Positions 22,801 through 30,753 of a DNA stretch of 64,000 nucleotides are shown here, piece by piece. The DNA is from Nematostella vectensis (Eukaryota; Cnidaria; Anthozoa; Actiniaria; Edwardsiidae). Each line of letters begins with the position of its first letter. The stretch's first letter is position 1. Under the pieces are notes generated by a model. That model saw only the letters and a list, made by a program, of their open reading frames with translations, made no database searches and was not told the origin of the DNA. Both the position numbers and the translations under genes were made by a program. The stretch is from NCBI RefSeq assembly GCF_932526225.1, contig NC_064042.1:11171040-11235039 (forward strand). Reading direction: 5' to 3'.

Positions 22801-23154
22801 TGAAGATGTTGACTGAATAGAAAAAGAAGATTATCGATAGCTTACCTTGCTTCTTGCATGGATGTGCAAAGTCAACGAGCCTACGAGTATATAAAAAAAT
22901 TTAAAAATTATCTACTTTCGTTTTTTTGTTACGAAATGCTTTGTAGACAAATTAAAGGAAGAAAAGAAAGGAGAAGAAAAAATGGAAAAACGAAAGGAAG
23001 AAAGAAAAAGCAAGGAGGTAATGATACAAGAAAAATAAATAAGGAGAAAAGAAAAAAAAAGAAAAAGGAAGAATAAAAGAAAGAAAAAAAAATGTTTTTA
23101 ACAGAAGATTTTACCTGCGATTGTCGCTACCAGCAATAGTGTTTTAGCAGCCAT
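1692..23154 (-). CDS. Paralog A: ADAMTS-type metalloprotease with four TSP1 repeats and a C-terminal WSC domain (24 exons)
   Basis: Likely a secreted zinc endopeptidase of the ADAMTS family acting on extracellular matrix. Exons 5'->3': 23154-23115, 22880-22846, 21693-21621, 21478-21144, 20819-20663, 20080-19935, 19766-19683, 19130-19009, 18740-18727, 17796-17694, 16782-16642, 16172-16019, 15743-15648, 15163-15018, 13359-13211, 12686-12562, 12193-12070, 11491-11402, 10685-10522, 9289-9163, 8937-8814, 7692-7476, 2819-2541, 1874-1692. All junctions are GT-AG, and phases stay consistent over 3228 nt (1075 aa). Residues: signal about 1-25; propeptide about 26-228; furin-like sites RQRR (about 82), RLRR (219), LTKR (228); catalytic domain about 229-415 with HEIAHALNVGHD at 365-376 and a Met-turn near 391; Cys-rich to about 500; TSP1 about 510-570; Cys-rich/spacer to about 775; three TSP1 about 785-973; WSC about 974-1072. 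Asn inside the zinc motif is typical of ADAMTS. Domain names come from recognition, not a search. No lesion was found. Confidence 0.88.
2035..2205. mobile_element. MITE-like fragment in intron 23 of paralog A
   Basis: Starts GGGCCGTAGCA and ends near TTCCTGCTAC, with G-rich and C-rich stretches inside (CCCCCCCC, then CCGCCCCCGCCCC). Related to fragments at 29043-29156, 38526-38705 and 61115-61275, which share CGTAGCAGG / CCTGCTACGGCCCTG termini and an inner motif near TTAATGTTTCTG. Non-coding and degraded. Confidence 0.5.
2541..2819 (-). CDS. Paralog A exon 23: TSP1 repeat 4 and first half of the WSC domain
   Basis: Starts [16 protein letters not shown] (TSP1 repeat 4, ending NSDIQC), then FHFLGCF and [17 protein letters not shown], ending ATIAKCQAA. 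The FLGC...RPL...C pattern is the opening of a WSC domain, a Cys-rich putative carbohydrate-binding module. The donor is GCG|GTAAGA at 2540. The copy in paralog B (29505-29777) is two codons shorter. Confidence 0.85.
2820..4249. other. Left part of intron 22 of paralog A, nothing recognised
   Basis: Spliced-out region between exons 23 and 22. It holds minus-strand open frames at 3247-3642 and 3492-3818 that match no family I recognise, a GAAT tetranucleotide run near 4033-4052, and T- and GT-rich simple sequence near 3840-3920. The whole intron is 4656 bp in A but only 365 bp in B, so much of it is inserted DNA. Confidence 0.4.
4250..6370. mobile_element. Decayed Polinton/Maverick-like fragment
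   Basis: Broken coding remnants in both orientations. Plus strand, 5290-5610: a basic stretch, an in-frame stop, then a Lys-rich run followed by a Gly/hydrophobic tail. Plus strand, 5625-6100: a second remnant that changes frame near 5780, then passes through a strongly acidic Glu/Asp/Ser tract. Minus strand, 4300-4921: a Pro-rich remnant. This combination resembles small structural-type proteins of Polinton-like elements in animal genomes, recognised from memory of the family pattern only. Stops and frame changes show it is not functional. No integrase or DNA polymerase is visible. It sits inside intron 22 of A and is absent from B. Confidence 0.4.
6706..6999 (-). CDS. Small Cys-rich open frame with a RING-like pattern (97 aa)
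   Basis: Starts at a true ATG (6999). It contains [18 protein letters not shown], then KCHVDC and GCLGCPHC, so the spacing C-x2-C...C-x-C-H-x2-C...C-x2-C resembles a RING or related zinc finger. The C-terminus is basic (RRQKKVKRE). It lies inside intron 22 of paralog A, just beyond the Polinton-like relic, and may have come with that element. It could equally be a chance open frame or a relic of another gene. Function unknown. Confidence 0.35.
   Translation of the reverse strand: MPKGYLLSLKRFKNLLCLREIKKDCIICLEPACMKVLDCCSGKCHVDCLSRKRANMTGGCLGCPHCCRRQKKVKREVNTYTGSQPWRRDLPARANNY
7476..7692 (-). CDS. Paralog A exon 22: TSP1 repeat 3 and start of repeat 4
   Basis: Encodes [20 protein letters not shown], a canonical TSP1 start, continues through [11 protein letters not shown] to [18 protein letters not shown], the first strand of TSP1 repeat 4. 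The acceptor is TTGACAG and the donor GTACGT. The length of 217 nt matches paralog B (30143-30359). Confidence 0.88.
8127..8620. repeat. 34-bp minisatellite in intron 21 of paralog A
   Basis: About 14 head-to-tail copies with the shared segment CCTGTCACGCGTTCCATGTT followed by ACTCCTCCTCTATT. The main variation is GTTCC/GTTTC. Open frames of up to 220 codons cross it in several frames because few stops occur in the unit; they are not genes. It does not touch a splice site, unlike the other arrays of this gene. Confidence 0.93.
8814..9289 (-). CDS. Paralog A exons 20-21: TSP1 repeat 2
   Basis: Exon 20 (9289-9163) ends the spacer and starts a TSP1 repeat ([18 protein letters not shown]). Exon 21 (8937-8814) completes it ([17 protein letters not shown], then QDCETATC). 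Exon 21 ends TGTACTGCCAG|GTAAGC, leaving phase 2. The matching exon in paralog B is one base shorter here, which breaks the frame. Confidence 0.86.
9717..10562. repeat. About 127-bp array carrying the end of exon 19 and its splice donor (paralog A)
   Basis: Seven copies of the donor-bearing segment, read on the minus strand as CTATTCATGGTG|GTAAGTACC, at about 9761, 9889, 10013, 10141, 10269, 10395 and 10522 (the last is the genuine donor). Each unit contains the last ~40 nt of exon 19 (from GGACCGACAAACGCTCAACT) plus about 85 nt of intron made of shorter CACCACAGGYATCC-type sub-repeats. Subtypes differ in the stretch before GGACCGAC. The same kind of array sits behind the same exon in paralog B. 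Confidence 0.93.
10522..11491 (-). CDS. Paralog A exons 18-19: spacer domain
   Basis: Exon 18 (11491-11402) encodes [20 protein letters not shown], a beta-rich spacer start. Exon 19 (10685-10522) encodes [20 protein letters not shown] and ends [18 protein letters not shown]. No cysteines occur in the middle, as expected for the ADAMTS spacer. The end of exon 19 plus its donor seeds the ~127-bp array at 9717-10562. Intron 18 (10686-11401) otherwise shows nothing recognisable. Confidence 0.8.
12070..12686 (-). CDS. Paralog A exons 16-17: Cys-rich module before the spacer
   Basis: Exon 16 (12686-12562) encodes [12 protein letters not shown] and [20 protein letters not shown]. Exon 17 (12193-12070) encodes [20 protein letters not shown], then [15 protein letters not shown]. 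The pattern GCDG...DRCGVCNGD...C is the standard end of the ADAMTS Cys-rich domain. This exon is damaged in paralog B (34645-34777). Confidence 0.85.
13033..13180. mobile_element. MITE-like element in intron 15 of paralog A
   Basis: Terminal inverted repeats GCGTAGCCAGG (left) and CCTGGCTACGC (right) bound about 148 bp of non-coding DNA. Belongs to the same loose class as 18115-18413 and 22531-22802. No clear target-site duplication. Confidence 0.6.
13211..13359 (-). CDS. Paralog A exon 15: end of TSP1 repeat 1 and following Cys-rich segment
   Basis: Continues the first TSP1 ([19 protein letters not shown], then NPEACP) and enters the Cys-rich segment ([18 protein letters not shown]). The acceptor is TTTTGTAG at 13360-13361 and the donor is GTAAGG. 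The length of 149 nt equals that of the paralog B exon (35810-35958). Confidence 0.85.
13531..15048. repeat. 34-bp array of about 45 copies carrying the end of exon 14 and its splice donor
   Basis: Read on the minus strand, each unit is AGTGGAAAACACGGACTTG followed by CACTAATCCCAAGTA. The exon-proximal copy is the real end of exon 14 with its donor CCCAA|GTAAGT. The other copies repeat that exon end and donor head-to-tail into the intron. Two donor types occur: GTAAGTGG (most units) and GTAATTGT (seven units, all between about 14250 and 14990). Variants with ATTAATGC or ATTGATGC lie at the far end (about 13660-13940). Paralog B has only a partial second copy. Confidence 0.97.
15018..15163 (-). 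CDS. Paralog A exon 14: first half of TSP1 repeat 1
   Basis: Encodes [11 protein letters not shown], then a TSP1 start, [20 protein letters not shown], ending RTCTNPK across the splice. The exon ends CCCAA|GTAAGTGG. Its last ~30 nt and the donor are the unit of the 34-bp array that fills the start of the intron (13531-15048). If the exon-adjacent donor is not used, the next codon in frame is TAA, so any downstream donor gives a truncated product. Confidence 0.88.
15648..16172 (-). CDS. Paralog A exons 12-13: Cys-rich region after the protease
   Basis: Exon 12 (16172-16019) encodes [20 protein letters not shown] and a [12 protein letters not shown] segment. Exon 13 (15743-15648) encodes [13 protein letters not shown] and ends DGTSCGDRQ. 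This resembles the ADAM Cys-rich module (disintegrin-like position) between the protease and the first TSP1 of ADAMTS proteins. Lengths are identical in paralog B (154 and 96 nt), and coding identity between the paralogs is very high in exon 12. Confidence 0.78.
15813..15951. mobile_element. MITE-like element in intron 12 of paralog A
   Basis: Imperfect terminal inverted repeats (AGTAGCGGATCTA left, TAGATCCGCCCTTA right) around about 140 bp of non-coding sequence. Assigned by termini only. Confidence 0.5.
16642..17796 (-). CDS. Paralog A exons 10-11: zinc site and Met-turn
   Basis: Exon 10 (17796-17694) ends in HEIAHA and exon 11 (16782-16642) starts LNVGHD, so the zinc motif HEIAHALNVGHD (residues 365-376) is split by an intron after the third codon base of neither side (phase 2). 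The three His ligands and catalytic Glu are present. The residue usually Gly in reprolysins is Asn, as in vertebrate ADAMTS proteins. The Met-turn follows in FLMSGT, and the domain ends with [13 protein letters not shown]. Intron 10 between them carries a 16-bp minisatellite. Confidence 0.85.
16909..17455. repeat. 16-bp minisatellite in intron 10 of paralog A
   Basis: About 34 tandem copies of GATGGTAGAGGTTGGT, with AATGG variants and one unit lengthened near 17041. On the transcribed strand it is a pyrimidine-rich ACCAACCTCTACCATC repeat. Looser GGTGATG-type repeats extend to about 16800 on one side and 17600 on the other. It separates the two exons that encode the zinc motif. Confidence 0.95.
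18115..18413. mobile_element. MITE with 16-bp terminal inverted repeats
   Basis: Left end CAGGCCCGTACCCAGG, right end CCTGGGTACGGGCCTG, perfectly complementary. Both sides are flanked by CACTA (18110-18114 and 18414-18418), which looks like a 5-bp target-site duplication. The internal 267 bp is non-coding. Lies in intron 9 of paralog A. Confidence 0.8.
18458..18671. mobile_element. MITE, family shared with 29862-30075
   Basis: Starts TTAAAGAGGCATTGTCACCA and ends CTGGTGTCGCTTTA, forming an inverted repeat, with GTACTTCCGG / CCGGAAGTAAAC just inside. A related element with the same termini and inner AACAGGCCATCC motif lies in intron 22 of paralog B. Confidence 0.75.
18727..18740 (-). CDS. Paralog A exon 9: 14-nt microexon
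   Basis: On the minus strand: a CTTTTCAG acceptor, 14 nt (AAATACAGTTGGAG), then a GTAAGAG donor. It is needed because exon 8 ends in phase 2 and exon 10 starts in phase 1. Without it the frame closes at once; with it the protein reads VLVTNTVGGLAEAG. Paralog B has a 14-nt microexon of the same phase at the same place (38851-38864), which is strong comparative support. Confidence 0.85.
19009..20080 (-). CDS. Paralog A exons 6-8: N-terminal half of the catalytic domain
   Basis: Exons 20080-19935, 19766-19683 and 19130-19009. Exon 6 begins with two convertase-like sites (RLRR, LTKR), then [18 protein letters not shown], the usual start of a reprolysin fold. Exon 7 encodes [20 protein letters not shown], the central strand region. 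Exon 8 contains the conserved HADVVVLVT strand that precedes the active-site helix. Exon 6 ends in phase 0 (GCACACGTG|GTGAGC), which is where paralog B has lost two bases. Confidence 0.82.
20663..21693 (-). CDS. Paralog A exons 3-5: M12B-type propeptide
   Basis: Exon 3 (21693-21621) encodes [13 protein letters not shown], exon 4 (21478-21144) the core of the propeptide, and exon 5 (20819-20663) its end. Exon 4 has an early basic site (SRQRRST) and a reprolysin-propeptide pattern: [17 protein letters not shown], then a segment with [18 protein letters not shown]. Intron 3, between exons 3 and 4, is only 142 bp here. In paralog B the same intron is nearly 20 kb. The propeptide would keep the protease latent until proprotein-convertase cleavage at RLRR or LTKR in exon 6. 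Confidence 0.8.
21774..21872. repeat. GGGGA tandem repeat
   Basis: About 20 copies of GGGGA with three GGGAT interruptions, in intron 2 of paralog A. The plus strand (template for the gene) could form G-quadruplexes; the transcript is C-rich. Confidence 0.9.
22531..22802. mobile_element. MITE with CAGGGGCGGATACAGG termini
   Basis: Left end CAGGGGCGGATACAGG, right end CCTGTATCCGCCCCTG, perfectly complementary across 16 bp, with complementary CCACC / GGTGG runs inside. Non-coding, 272 bp, in intron 2 of paralog A. No obvious target-site duplication. Confidence 0.75.
22846..23154 (-). CDS. Paralog A exons 1-2: start codon and signal peptide
   Basis: Exon 1 is 23154-23115 and exon 2 is 22880-22846, together 75 nt with no phase left over. 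The ATG at 23152-23154 was chosen because it starts [14 protein letters not shown], a hydrophobic secretory leader, and splices in frame (G|GC) to exon 2. Exon 2 adds a short polar stretch ending in RSK before exon 3. A separate first exon for the signal peptide suits a secreted protease. No equivalent of either exon was found for paralog B. Confidence 0.75.
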
Positions 23155-23257
23155 GGCCAGTCAAGACCCCGGGCCCTTTGAAAAAAGAGCTCACTTAGAA
23201 AGCTAGGAAAAGAGGTCTAAGGGGCTCAGCTAGCATTTGCTGGTTCCAATCTTTTCG

Positions 23258-23264
23258 TTTTATA
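23258..23264 (-). promoter_or_regulatory. Candidate TATA box of paralog A
   Basis: TATAAAA on the minus strand about 105 bp before the start codon, which would put transcription start near 23230 and give a 5' UTR of roughly 75 nt. Supported by position only; similar motifs are common in AT-rich DNA. Confidence 0.3.
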
Positions 23265-23796
23265 ATGATATTTGCTTTTACGTGGCTGTCGATGACCCAG
23301 GGCTCATTGGTCTTTGTGTTGCTCGACAGAGCAAACTCTCTGCTCGTTATTCGTTTTTCGTCTCTGCCTTATAAGGATTTGAATGCTTCAAACATTTTCT
23401 TTCTTTTTTGTTGCTTTTTTGTTAGGTAAATGGTGTTTGAATTTAAAGAAATAATGTTAACTTGTAGGCAATCTTGTTTTCCTTCCTGTCAGCTATTTTG
23501 AATAGGCCAAGGACAACATACATTTAGGTATATATTTAACATATTAAACATTTATATTTAACATATATTTCGTAGGAAGGGAAACGAGAAGTTGCACAAT
23601 ATCTTTGCGATTTCTAATGAAAGCAGGCTTTGGAGTTGATAAATTACACCGTTAATAAGATACTTATTTTTATTTTGGCATGAGTTCCCTCGACGACCAT
23701 TATAGCTAATGAGATAAATGCGAAATATTTTGTCTACATAATAAAACAGTCATAACAAGTAAAGTCCACGCCTTGTCAGCAAGAGTAAACCAATGA

Positions 23797-24097
23797 TTAC
23801 TGTCGAATCCGTTGTATCGCGACCCGCGTTTTCAAAACACGAATTGGTTTTGGTTTTCTGTTCCGTTAGTAAAACCATTCTGTGCCAATCCGAGTCACGC
23901 TTTGTGCACTTCCCTCGTATCCTCTGGACGAAAAACAGAGAGTGTCGCGACAGAAAGCCAGGCAACTGCACCAGGCGAAAGATGGCAAGAATCTGATTGG
24001 CTTAGAATAATTTGACTGGCGGAACAGAAAACCTAAAGACATAAACAAATCGATGTTTTGAAAATGCGGCGTCGCGATACAACTGATTCGACAGTAA
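23797..24097. mobile_element. MITE with long terminal inverted repeats
   Basis: About 42-bp inverted repeats: the left end begins TTACTGTCGAATC and GTTGTATCGCGAC, and the right end is its near-complement ending GATTCGACAGTAA. Total 301 bp. Both ends are flanked by TGA, a possible 3-bp target-site duplication. Non-coding; the open frames across it are incidental. Sits upstream of paralog A. Confidence 0.8.
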
Positions 24098-27000
24098 TGA
24101 ATGAAGTGGTTTACAAATATTGTACAATAAATGAGCACACTTTTGAATGCCTTGTGGGGAGCTCCCGTCCTAGCCGTCTAGACACGATAAGACAAATGAA
24201 CAATACAATGTCAGGGCCGGGATAATATGAAGTCTATGCCAGAGAAACGAATGATCCTGCCGGAAAAACCTCCGTCTATCTTGTGTAAATTGTCTACAAG
24301 TCTGTCTCTGCTTGGGGCTGTTCATTTCTCACGAAGGATAAACTGCATTTTGGGTGCATTGTCTCATTTTTGGCATAATTGGAGTTAAACCTTTGTTATC
24401 TTTTAATTTTGTGTTGTTACTTTGAATGTTCTTTACTAGATTTTTTATTATTAATTTATTATTCTGTGATAGACTGCAAGTTGCCAGAAGGACAAAAAAG
24501 GAATTTAGAAAATACTCTCCAGTTTTCCTAAAAGGCAAAACCTTTTTTTTTAAATTGAATCGGAAGTGCAAACACTGTAGCGAACAATGAGGTGATAATT
24601 AAAGAATCTATATTAGAGTCTAAATCTTGTTCACTTTTAAATAGATAGTCTGTCAGTTCCGTCCTGGAATCATTAGTCATTTAGATATGTAACTATTTGT
24701 AATAATTTTCCATCAATGATAAAAATATTGTGCTTTTCGAGATGTGATTAATTATCCCTTTATTTTCTCTGCCTGTGAAACTGACAATGTTTGCCGTTGA
24801 GAACATTGAGGTTACGAAGTAAAGAATTTCGAAACAAGATTTCTTTCGAAATGATTTGTAACATTTTTCTTATAGGGTTAATTTTTCACCATGCTGTTCC
24901 GTTAAAATGCCTTATGAGTTACGACACGTTGTGCTTATACGTTACTCAACGCATAAATATAGTGTATTAGTCTTTTATATACAGTTTTTAGCCCTTACTT
25001 ATCTTTTCTAAATTTGATTTATAACTTATTTTTGTTCTTGTTTTGCTTTATAGAAAAAGGTGCGAAAATTTTAACGAAAGAATTAAAGCTTCGAAATTGA
25101 TATTTGGAAAACTGATGTCAAAAAATTGCTAAGAAAATTTAACAAAAAGGTGTGAATTAAAAGGATGTTAACCGGTGGGGCTTTCTCACATGGTAGGGAT
25201 CTTACCTTAACAAGCGAGATAAGAGGACTCAAGACTCAAGATGTGTCGGGGAGCTTGACTTGTGTAGCCGCGAGGAGTCGGTAAATGAAATGCGGTTGTC
25301 CTCTAGCTAAATGCGCTTTTAAAACATGGGACTTTGCTAACCGGGTGGTACAAACAGACAGAATAAGTGCCACTTGTGGAAAAACCTCATTAATGTTATA
25401 ACAGTTAATATGACTTTCTGTACCGGAAGTGACAAGGATATCTACCTACTTCCAGTCTAAACAAGCTTTGAAGAGCCGACGATGTTTAAGAAAAAGTACC
25501 AATAGAGCATTACTTTAAAGTCCTCAAAGTAAATACTTGTCTTGGATTGAATGTGCTTTATTGAGTTTTAAATGGGAATCTCAAGCCGATCTTTGCATTC
25601 TGTCAACGGTATATTGAGATCATTTCTATAGCTACTTTAGTATTGAATACTAGCTCTTCATTTAAGGTCATTTAGAAGCCTAATAGTGAAGCATTACATT
25701 GGATCGTGTTTGCACTGTTTTATTACAATAACGGAAATTAGTTTTGTTAAGTATAACGCGCCTCATATAAGGCTAAGAAAAAATGTTATTAGACGGCACT
25801 TAGTCGAGAAAGACCCAACTAATTTTAAAAAAGGGTGATTAATATGTTTAGCGGTACCCCACTCAATGGGTTCCATAAACTTGTTGCTGCATCAAAAATC
25901 TGATGTGTTTTTTGTTGTTGCATGAAGGTGCCGAAAGTTCAGGCTTCGAATGGGAAGGGGTAGAACTGAATGACCATACAGCGCTTAAATAATATAGTCT
26001 TCATCCATTTAATTTAATTCAATCCTACTCATAAAACATAATCCAGTCCTATACTTATACTATAAACAGAGAAGCGTAGACGGGAGAGTTTTTTAACAAG
26101 TATATATCCTCGATAATTCAATCTCCTGCTATCTCTGACAGTCAAAGCTTTTGTTTCCTTAACTTTCATTCTGGGTTTTACACACTAGCGATACTCTAAA
26201 ATTCGTATTTTTCTTTCCTTTAAGGTGGTCTAAATTTTGGATTTCACTTTTCCTGGTACAAAATGACATTTCTTTTGTTGCAAGCAAAGCGATACTCAAA
26301 CAGGCTGCATTTAAATTCCCCATAAATATCATGCTGATTCTTTCTCGTTTACTCAGTGCAGTAGACGTTTAAAAGGGTAATAAAATATATTTTGGTGATA
26401 CTTGAAATATTATTGTTTTATTTACGGTTGCGTGCGAAGGGGAAACGACCTTTGAAAGCCAATATCAACCGCAAACATAAATCAAACAGATCACGAATCT
26501 AGGGTTTTATTAGATACAATAAACTTTATAAGCACATTCATAAACCACAAACGTCACACACACTTAGAAACCAGTAAAACTTCAACAAGTTTCAAGTATA
26601 TTTGATATAGGATACTTGGGAGGTTTGTATGAATAACAAACCAGTACTCTTTATCATAACTTCGGTTATTGCCGTAACATTGATATTGAACCACGTTTGC
26701 TAAACGGATGGAGTAAGGGAAAGAGTAAACAAAAGACAGCCATCAATCACTTGGCAAGCATAAACTCTTTTTATTATATTATAATAACGTATAATTTTCA
26801 GTTGAGACTGGGCTTTTTTTTCTTAGCATTTTAAGGCTGAACATGTTTTCTTAAATTCAGTGTATATAAAATGATAAAACTCAATAAGCGATCAATCGAT
26901 AGTTGTCATAAACACAATGTGATTCTGCATTTAAAAATGCATCACACTAACAAAAAATGTTAACAACAATGCATGTTATTAGCATGTTCTTAGAATTTGG

Positions 27001-29504
27001 TGAAACCTCAGGCAAGACGCTCTTATAAAAAAAGGTGCTAATAAATTAAAGAGTGAGAATAAAGATTGTTGTGGCGCGTTTTTTTATAAAAGAGGGGATA
27101 ATTAGAAATATAGCGAGTACCATTCCCCATGATTTTAGCCACTACGATTAGTGCACCGTAGAATTCTAAAACACACTAAGGAGCAAATAATATCAAGGAT
27201 ATCAACATCAAGGACGTTAAAAGGGGACTCGGTACAGTTTTACCTCGTGGTGGTTATCTAAGTATAACATATAGCCATATTAACACACGTTGTTATGTTT
27301 TTCTAAAAATGAGAAAATTATACAAGAGAATCAAGAAAATAGTATTCATTTTTTTATGGATACACAAACGAAATAAACCAAAAAGGAAGAAACAAACAAG
27401 ACAGGTCACTTTATCTAGCAGTCTATCAAGACTATAAAAATGATTTATATTGAAAAAACGAAAATAAATGAATGAGTAAAGATGCAATTATTTAAAACTC
27501 GATGAGATAGACAGCGCATAAAAAATAGACAATTAAAGACCAAGCTTGTCCGAACTTTTCTCATTTCTTCCTCTAACGTCCTCCAGTCTTCTAATTCCTC
27601 TGAAACAATTAACGTTGCTTAAGAAAACTGCTATCTTGCCTCTTTATTTCTGTGAGCTTTCAAAAATGTAACATATTTAGCTGTTGTTGTTAACTTCTGT
27701 CTGATAATTCTATTGCGGTAAACACATGTTAGGAAAAAAATGTGAGGCTAAAACTTGTAAAGTTAGTTTTGCGAATCAAAATTTGAAAATGTGAAAAAAG
27801 ACAACAAAAAACAAGAAAGGAAGGATATTTCTGTAGTGGCTAGTTATTAAGCGGGCGTGAAATCGCCATAAAAAGGAAAGTTTCAATCTTGAAGTGCTTG
27901 TGCCTTTTGTTCTGTGGTCCAGTTTGCTCGTTATATTCTTTACACACCCTCACTTAGTTAACTAATACTCTATGGTCTATTTACTTTAATATTTCCAAAA
28001 GAATGCTTCTACGAATATTGGAATTCTTATTTATACTGACTGACCAAATACGTTTCGGTTTGTACTGTTTCCTAGTACTATTGCTACGTTGAAAAAACAG
28101 AATTTGTTCTTTGGCATGGAGCACGAAAAGACTCCTTATGAAAAGTTTAAGAATTACTTTCTAAAAGAGGGAATAGAAAAAGGACGGAAAAGAAATATGC
28201 TCCTCTTTGCCGCCTGGGGTCGAATCTGGTATTAATGCAAATAGAAAACTTAAAAATAAATAGACCATACATCCAGACGTGTGCTGAATCCCCGTATGGC
28301 TGCTAAAGCTCTACGGCTAGGCTGGAGATTTCGGCCCCAACACCGCTATCTAGCGATTTGTGCAACACACAGGTGCCGAGGCACAAGCGCATTAATAGGG
28401 GAGGCAATAACCAGGTAAGTCTTATACGGTTACGCCACATACAGCTCGCTGTGAGGTAGAGTGAAAAATATTGAGGTCTACCTAGGCGTCGTGGGTCCCT
28501 TGGGGACTCGTTCAGTCACCATGGTAGTGTTATCGTAATGCACGTGCCCATGGTCTCTATTGTTCAAAACATAACATCAGTGAAGAGTAAAACGCGTTGT
28601 TTGTATTTGAATTCTCGGCGGTGGCGCAACAACGACTTCGGCTATAAAAAGATGGTCGTCTAAACAGAGTTTACTGTAGAAGGGTTTTACAAAGGACTGG
28701 GGTCTTAAAAGAGTTTACTGTAGGAGGGGCCTTACAAAAGAGGGCGGTCTAAACAAGCACGCCTGTTCAGCGGGTGGAGTAGAGATTATAAGCGTATGCG
28801 AATGACATTCTGAATTTTTGGATTTTATGGTCAGTTTCAAGACATAAAACATTAAACTATCACTGAATTTATTCAAAGATATCTATCTGCTGGAATGAAT
28901 AACATGTTTATGTATTTATTTTTGTGCACGATTTTTCTGAAATCGAATACCCCCTTCACGTGGCATAGATTGGGTTAAGACCTGAAAGATAAAATCAATA
29001 GTAGCCAGTCATTGAAAGTCAAAATTGATCATTTGACAACACTGCAAGGCGGTAGCAGAGGGTGGGGTTACTCCCCAATATTTTCCAAAATTATAAGGAA
29101 ATTAAAAATAGTGACGTGGCACACATAATTTTTGGTGGCCTGCTACGGCTCTGCAATAGCTAAAGGGAATCTACTGAGTCGTTTGTTTTAACCCTTCCCC
29201 AAGTTCTTAGCGATGCATTCTCACATTTATCGCCACAATTACCCACCCCACCTGAGAATCTAACAAGCAATCTATCTCTTCTGACAATGCCTTATAGAGG
29301 TTACTTTCAATTAAATTTTCGAGCATGCGAGCACACCGAGTTTAAGCGGGATTCGAGCATTTTGGTTTTGAATAATAAGAGCAGCGAACATATTGGATAT
29401 TTTTTTTCTTGGCATTATGTTCGCCATTCGTACGTTGCGCGGGGATGAATCGGACCAACACTTCCAGTTTTTAAAGGGGCCATTCAGCCGCCCTTAAAGT
29501 GTAC
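24098..29504. other. Intergenic DNA between paralogs A and B
   Basis: About 5.4 kb of AT-rich sequence with no recognisable exon on either strand. It should contain the 3' end of paralog B, but no convincing match to the last WSC exon was found. A fragment of the CGTAGC/GCTACGG MITE class lies at 29043-29156, and a short partial duplication of a GAGTTTACTGTAG motif occurs at 28668-28730. Confidence 0.5.
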
Positions 29505-30359
29505 CTTTGCTTCGCACTGCGCAATGGTCTTGCTCATGTCATTACAATCAATCTGTGCACGGAAATCAGCTATGAGCGTGCCAAGGGGACGATTTACATC
29601 ACGATAACAGCCAAGAAAGTTGAAACACGATAAGTCGCTGTTGCAGACTTGTTTAGGCGGGGGCTTGATGGCGTGATGACAATGGAAGTCTGCGAGGGAC
29701 TGGTAAACACCGTCCAGGTCCTTCTGCTTACAGGATACGGTCCTTGTCTGTTGACCCCCCGCACAGGTCTGTGAGCACTGCAAAAAGAGCAAATCATTTG
29801 TTGCAAAAAATAAAAAGTGAAGATGCGATTATTGAGTAGATCCTTTATATATGGTTTACTAAAAGCCGCATTATCACCAGTTTACTTCTGGAGGTTCGAC
29901 AAAAACCTCAACCCAAAAGACAAAAGAACCATTAGAATCTGAGATATTTAACAGGCCATCCGCTCTATAGACACACTGTTTCCAATATTTTGAATATTTT
30001 TCGCGTTTTCCGTTAAAAATCATCCGATATTGTTAGGTAATCGACCTGAAGTAAACTGGTGACAATGCGGCTTTAAGTAATGGTTAGGGTCACTTTTATA
30101 GTAAACTATTTATGGATGACTGACCAATTATTGTACACATACCGCTGACCAAGCTGAGGACACCCATTCAGCTGGGCAGTTGACCTTGTTACACTCCTGG
30201 CTCGAGGTGACGGTTGGTTTACTTCCGATACAGCTCGAATCCGGAAGTGTCTTGTACTGCTTGGACCCGGTGAACGTCTCACGGCGGCAGATGACCGAGC
30301 GGGACTGAGTACCTCTACCACAGGTAGCAGAGCATGGACTCCATTCCGTCGTGTACCAG
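29505..30359 (-). pseudogene. Paralog B exons 22-23: TSP1 repeats 3-4 and WSC start
   Basis: Exon 22 (30359-30143) encodes [20 protein letters not shown]. Exon 23 (29777-29505) encodes [16 protein letters not shown] and a WSC start (FNFLGCYRDVNRPLG, ending IAQCEAK|GTACAC). Both read well in their own frame, but exon 22 is out of frame with exon 21 because of the missing base at the end of exon 21. Confidence 0.8.
29862..30075. mobile_element. MITE, family shared with 18458-18671
   Basis: Termini AAAGCCGCATTATCACCAG and CTGGTGACAATGCGGCTTT form an inverted repeat, and the inner part contains AACAGGCCATCC as in the other copy. Sits in intron 22 of paralog B, where A has no copy, so it inserted after the duplication or was lost from A. 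Confidence 0.75.
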
Positions 30360-30753
30360 CTATCAATCAAAAAAACCATCAGATACACCGAATTGAAAAA
30401 ATATGACAACTGTGACGCAGTCATCAACTTTATTCTCAGCTTCTTTCCGGCATATATTTTTCAAACATTTTTCTGCATTTTGGGCCGCTAAACGGAGTTG
30501 ATGAATTTCACACTAACTTGCAGGAATCTTGTTCTCTTTATCAATCATGAAGGCAGTCGGTTTATATTACCACAGGCACTCAAACGGCTTGTTCCATTGA
30601 ATTGAATAAGTCACGTGGGTATTTGCTCACCTGGCGTACAAGTGGCGGTCTCACAGTCTTGCGATGTAACGGGCTTTGCACCTGCGCAGACGCTGTCTCT
30701 GACGTATGTGCCGTCATCAATGCGCACGCACGCCACGTCACGCTCTTGGGAGC

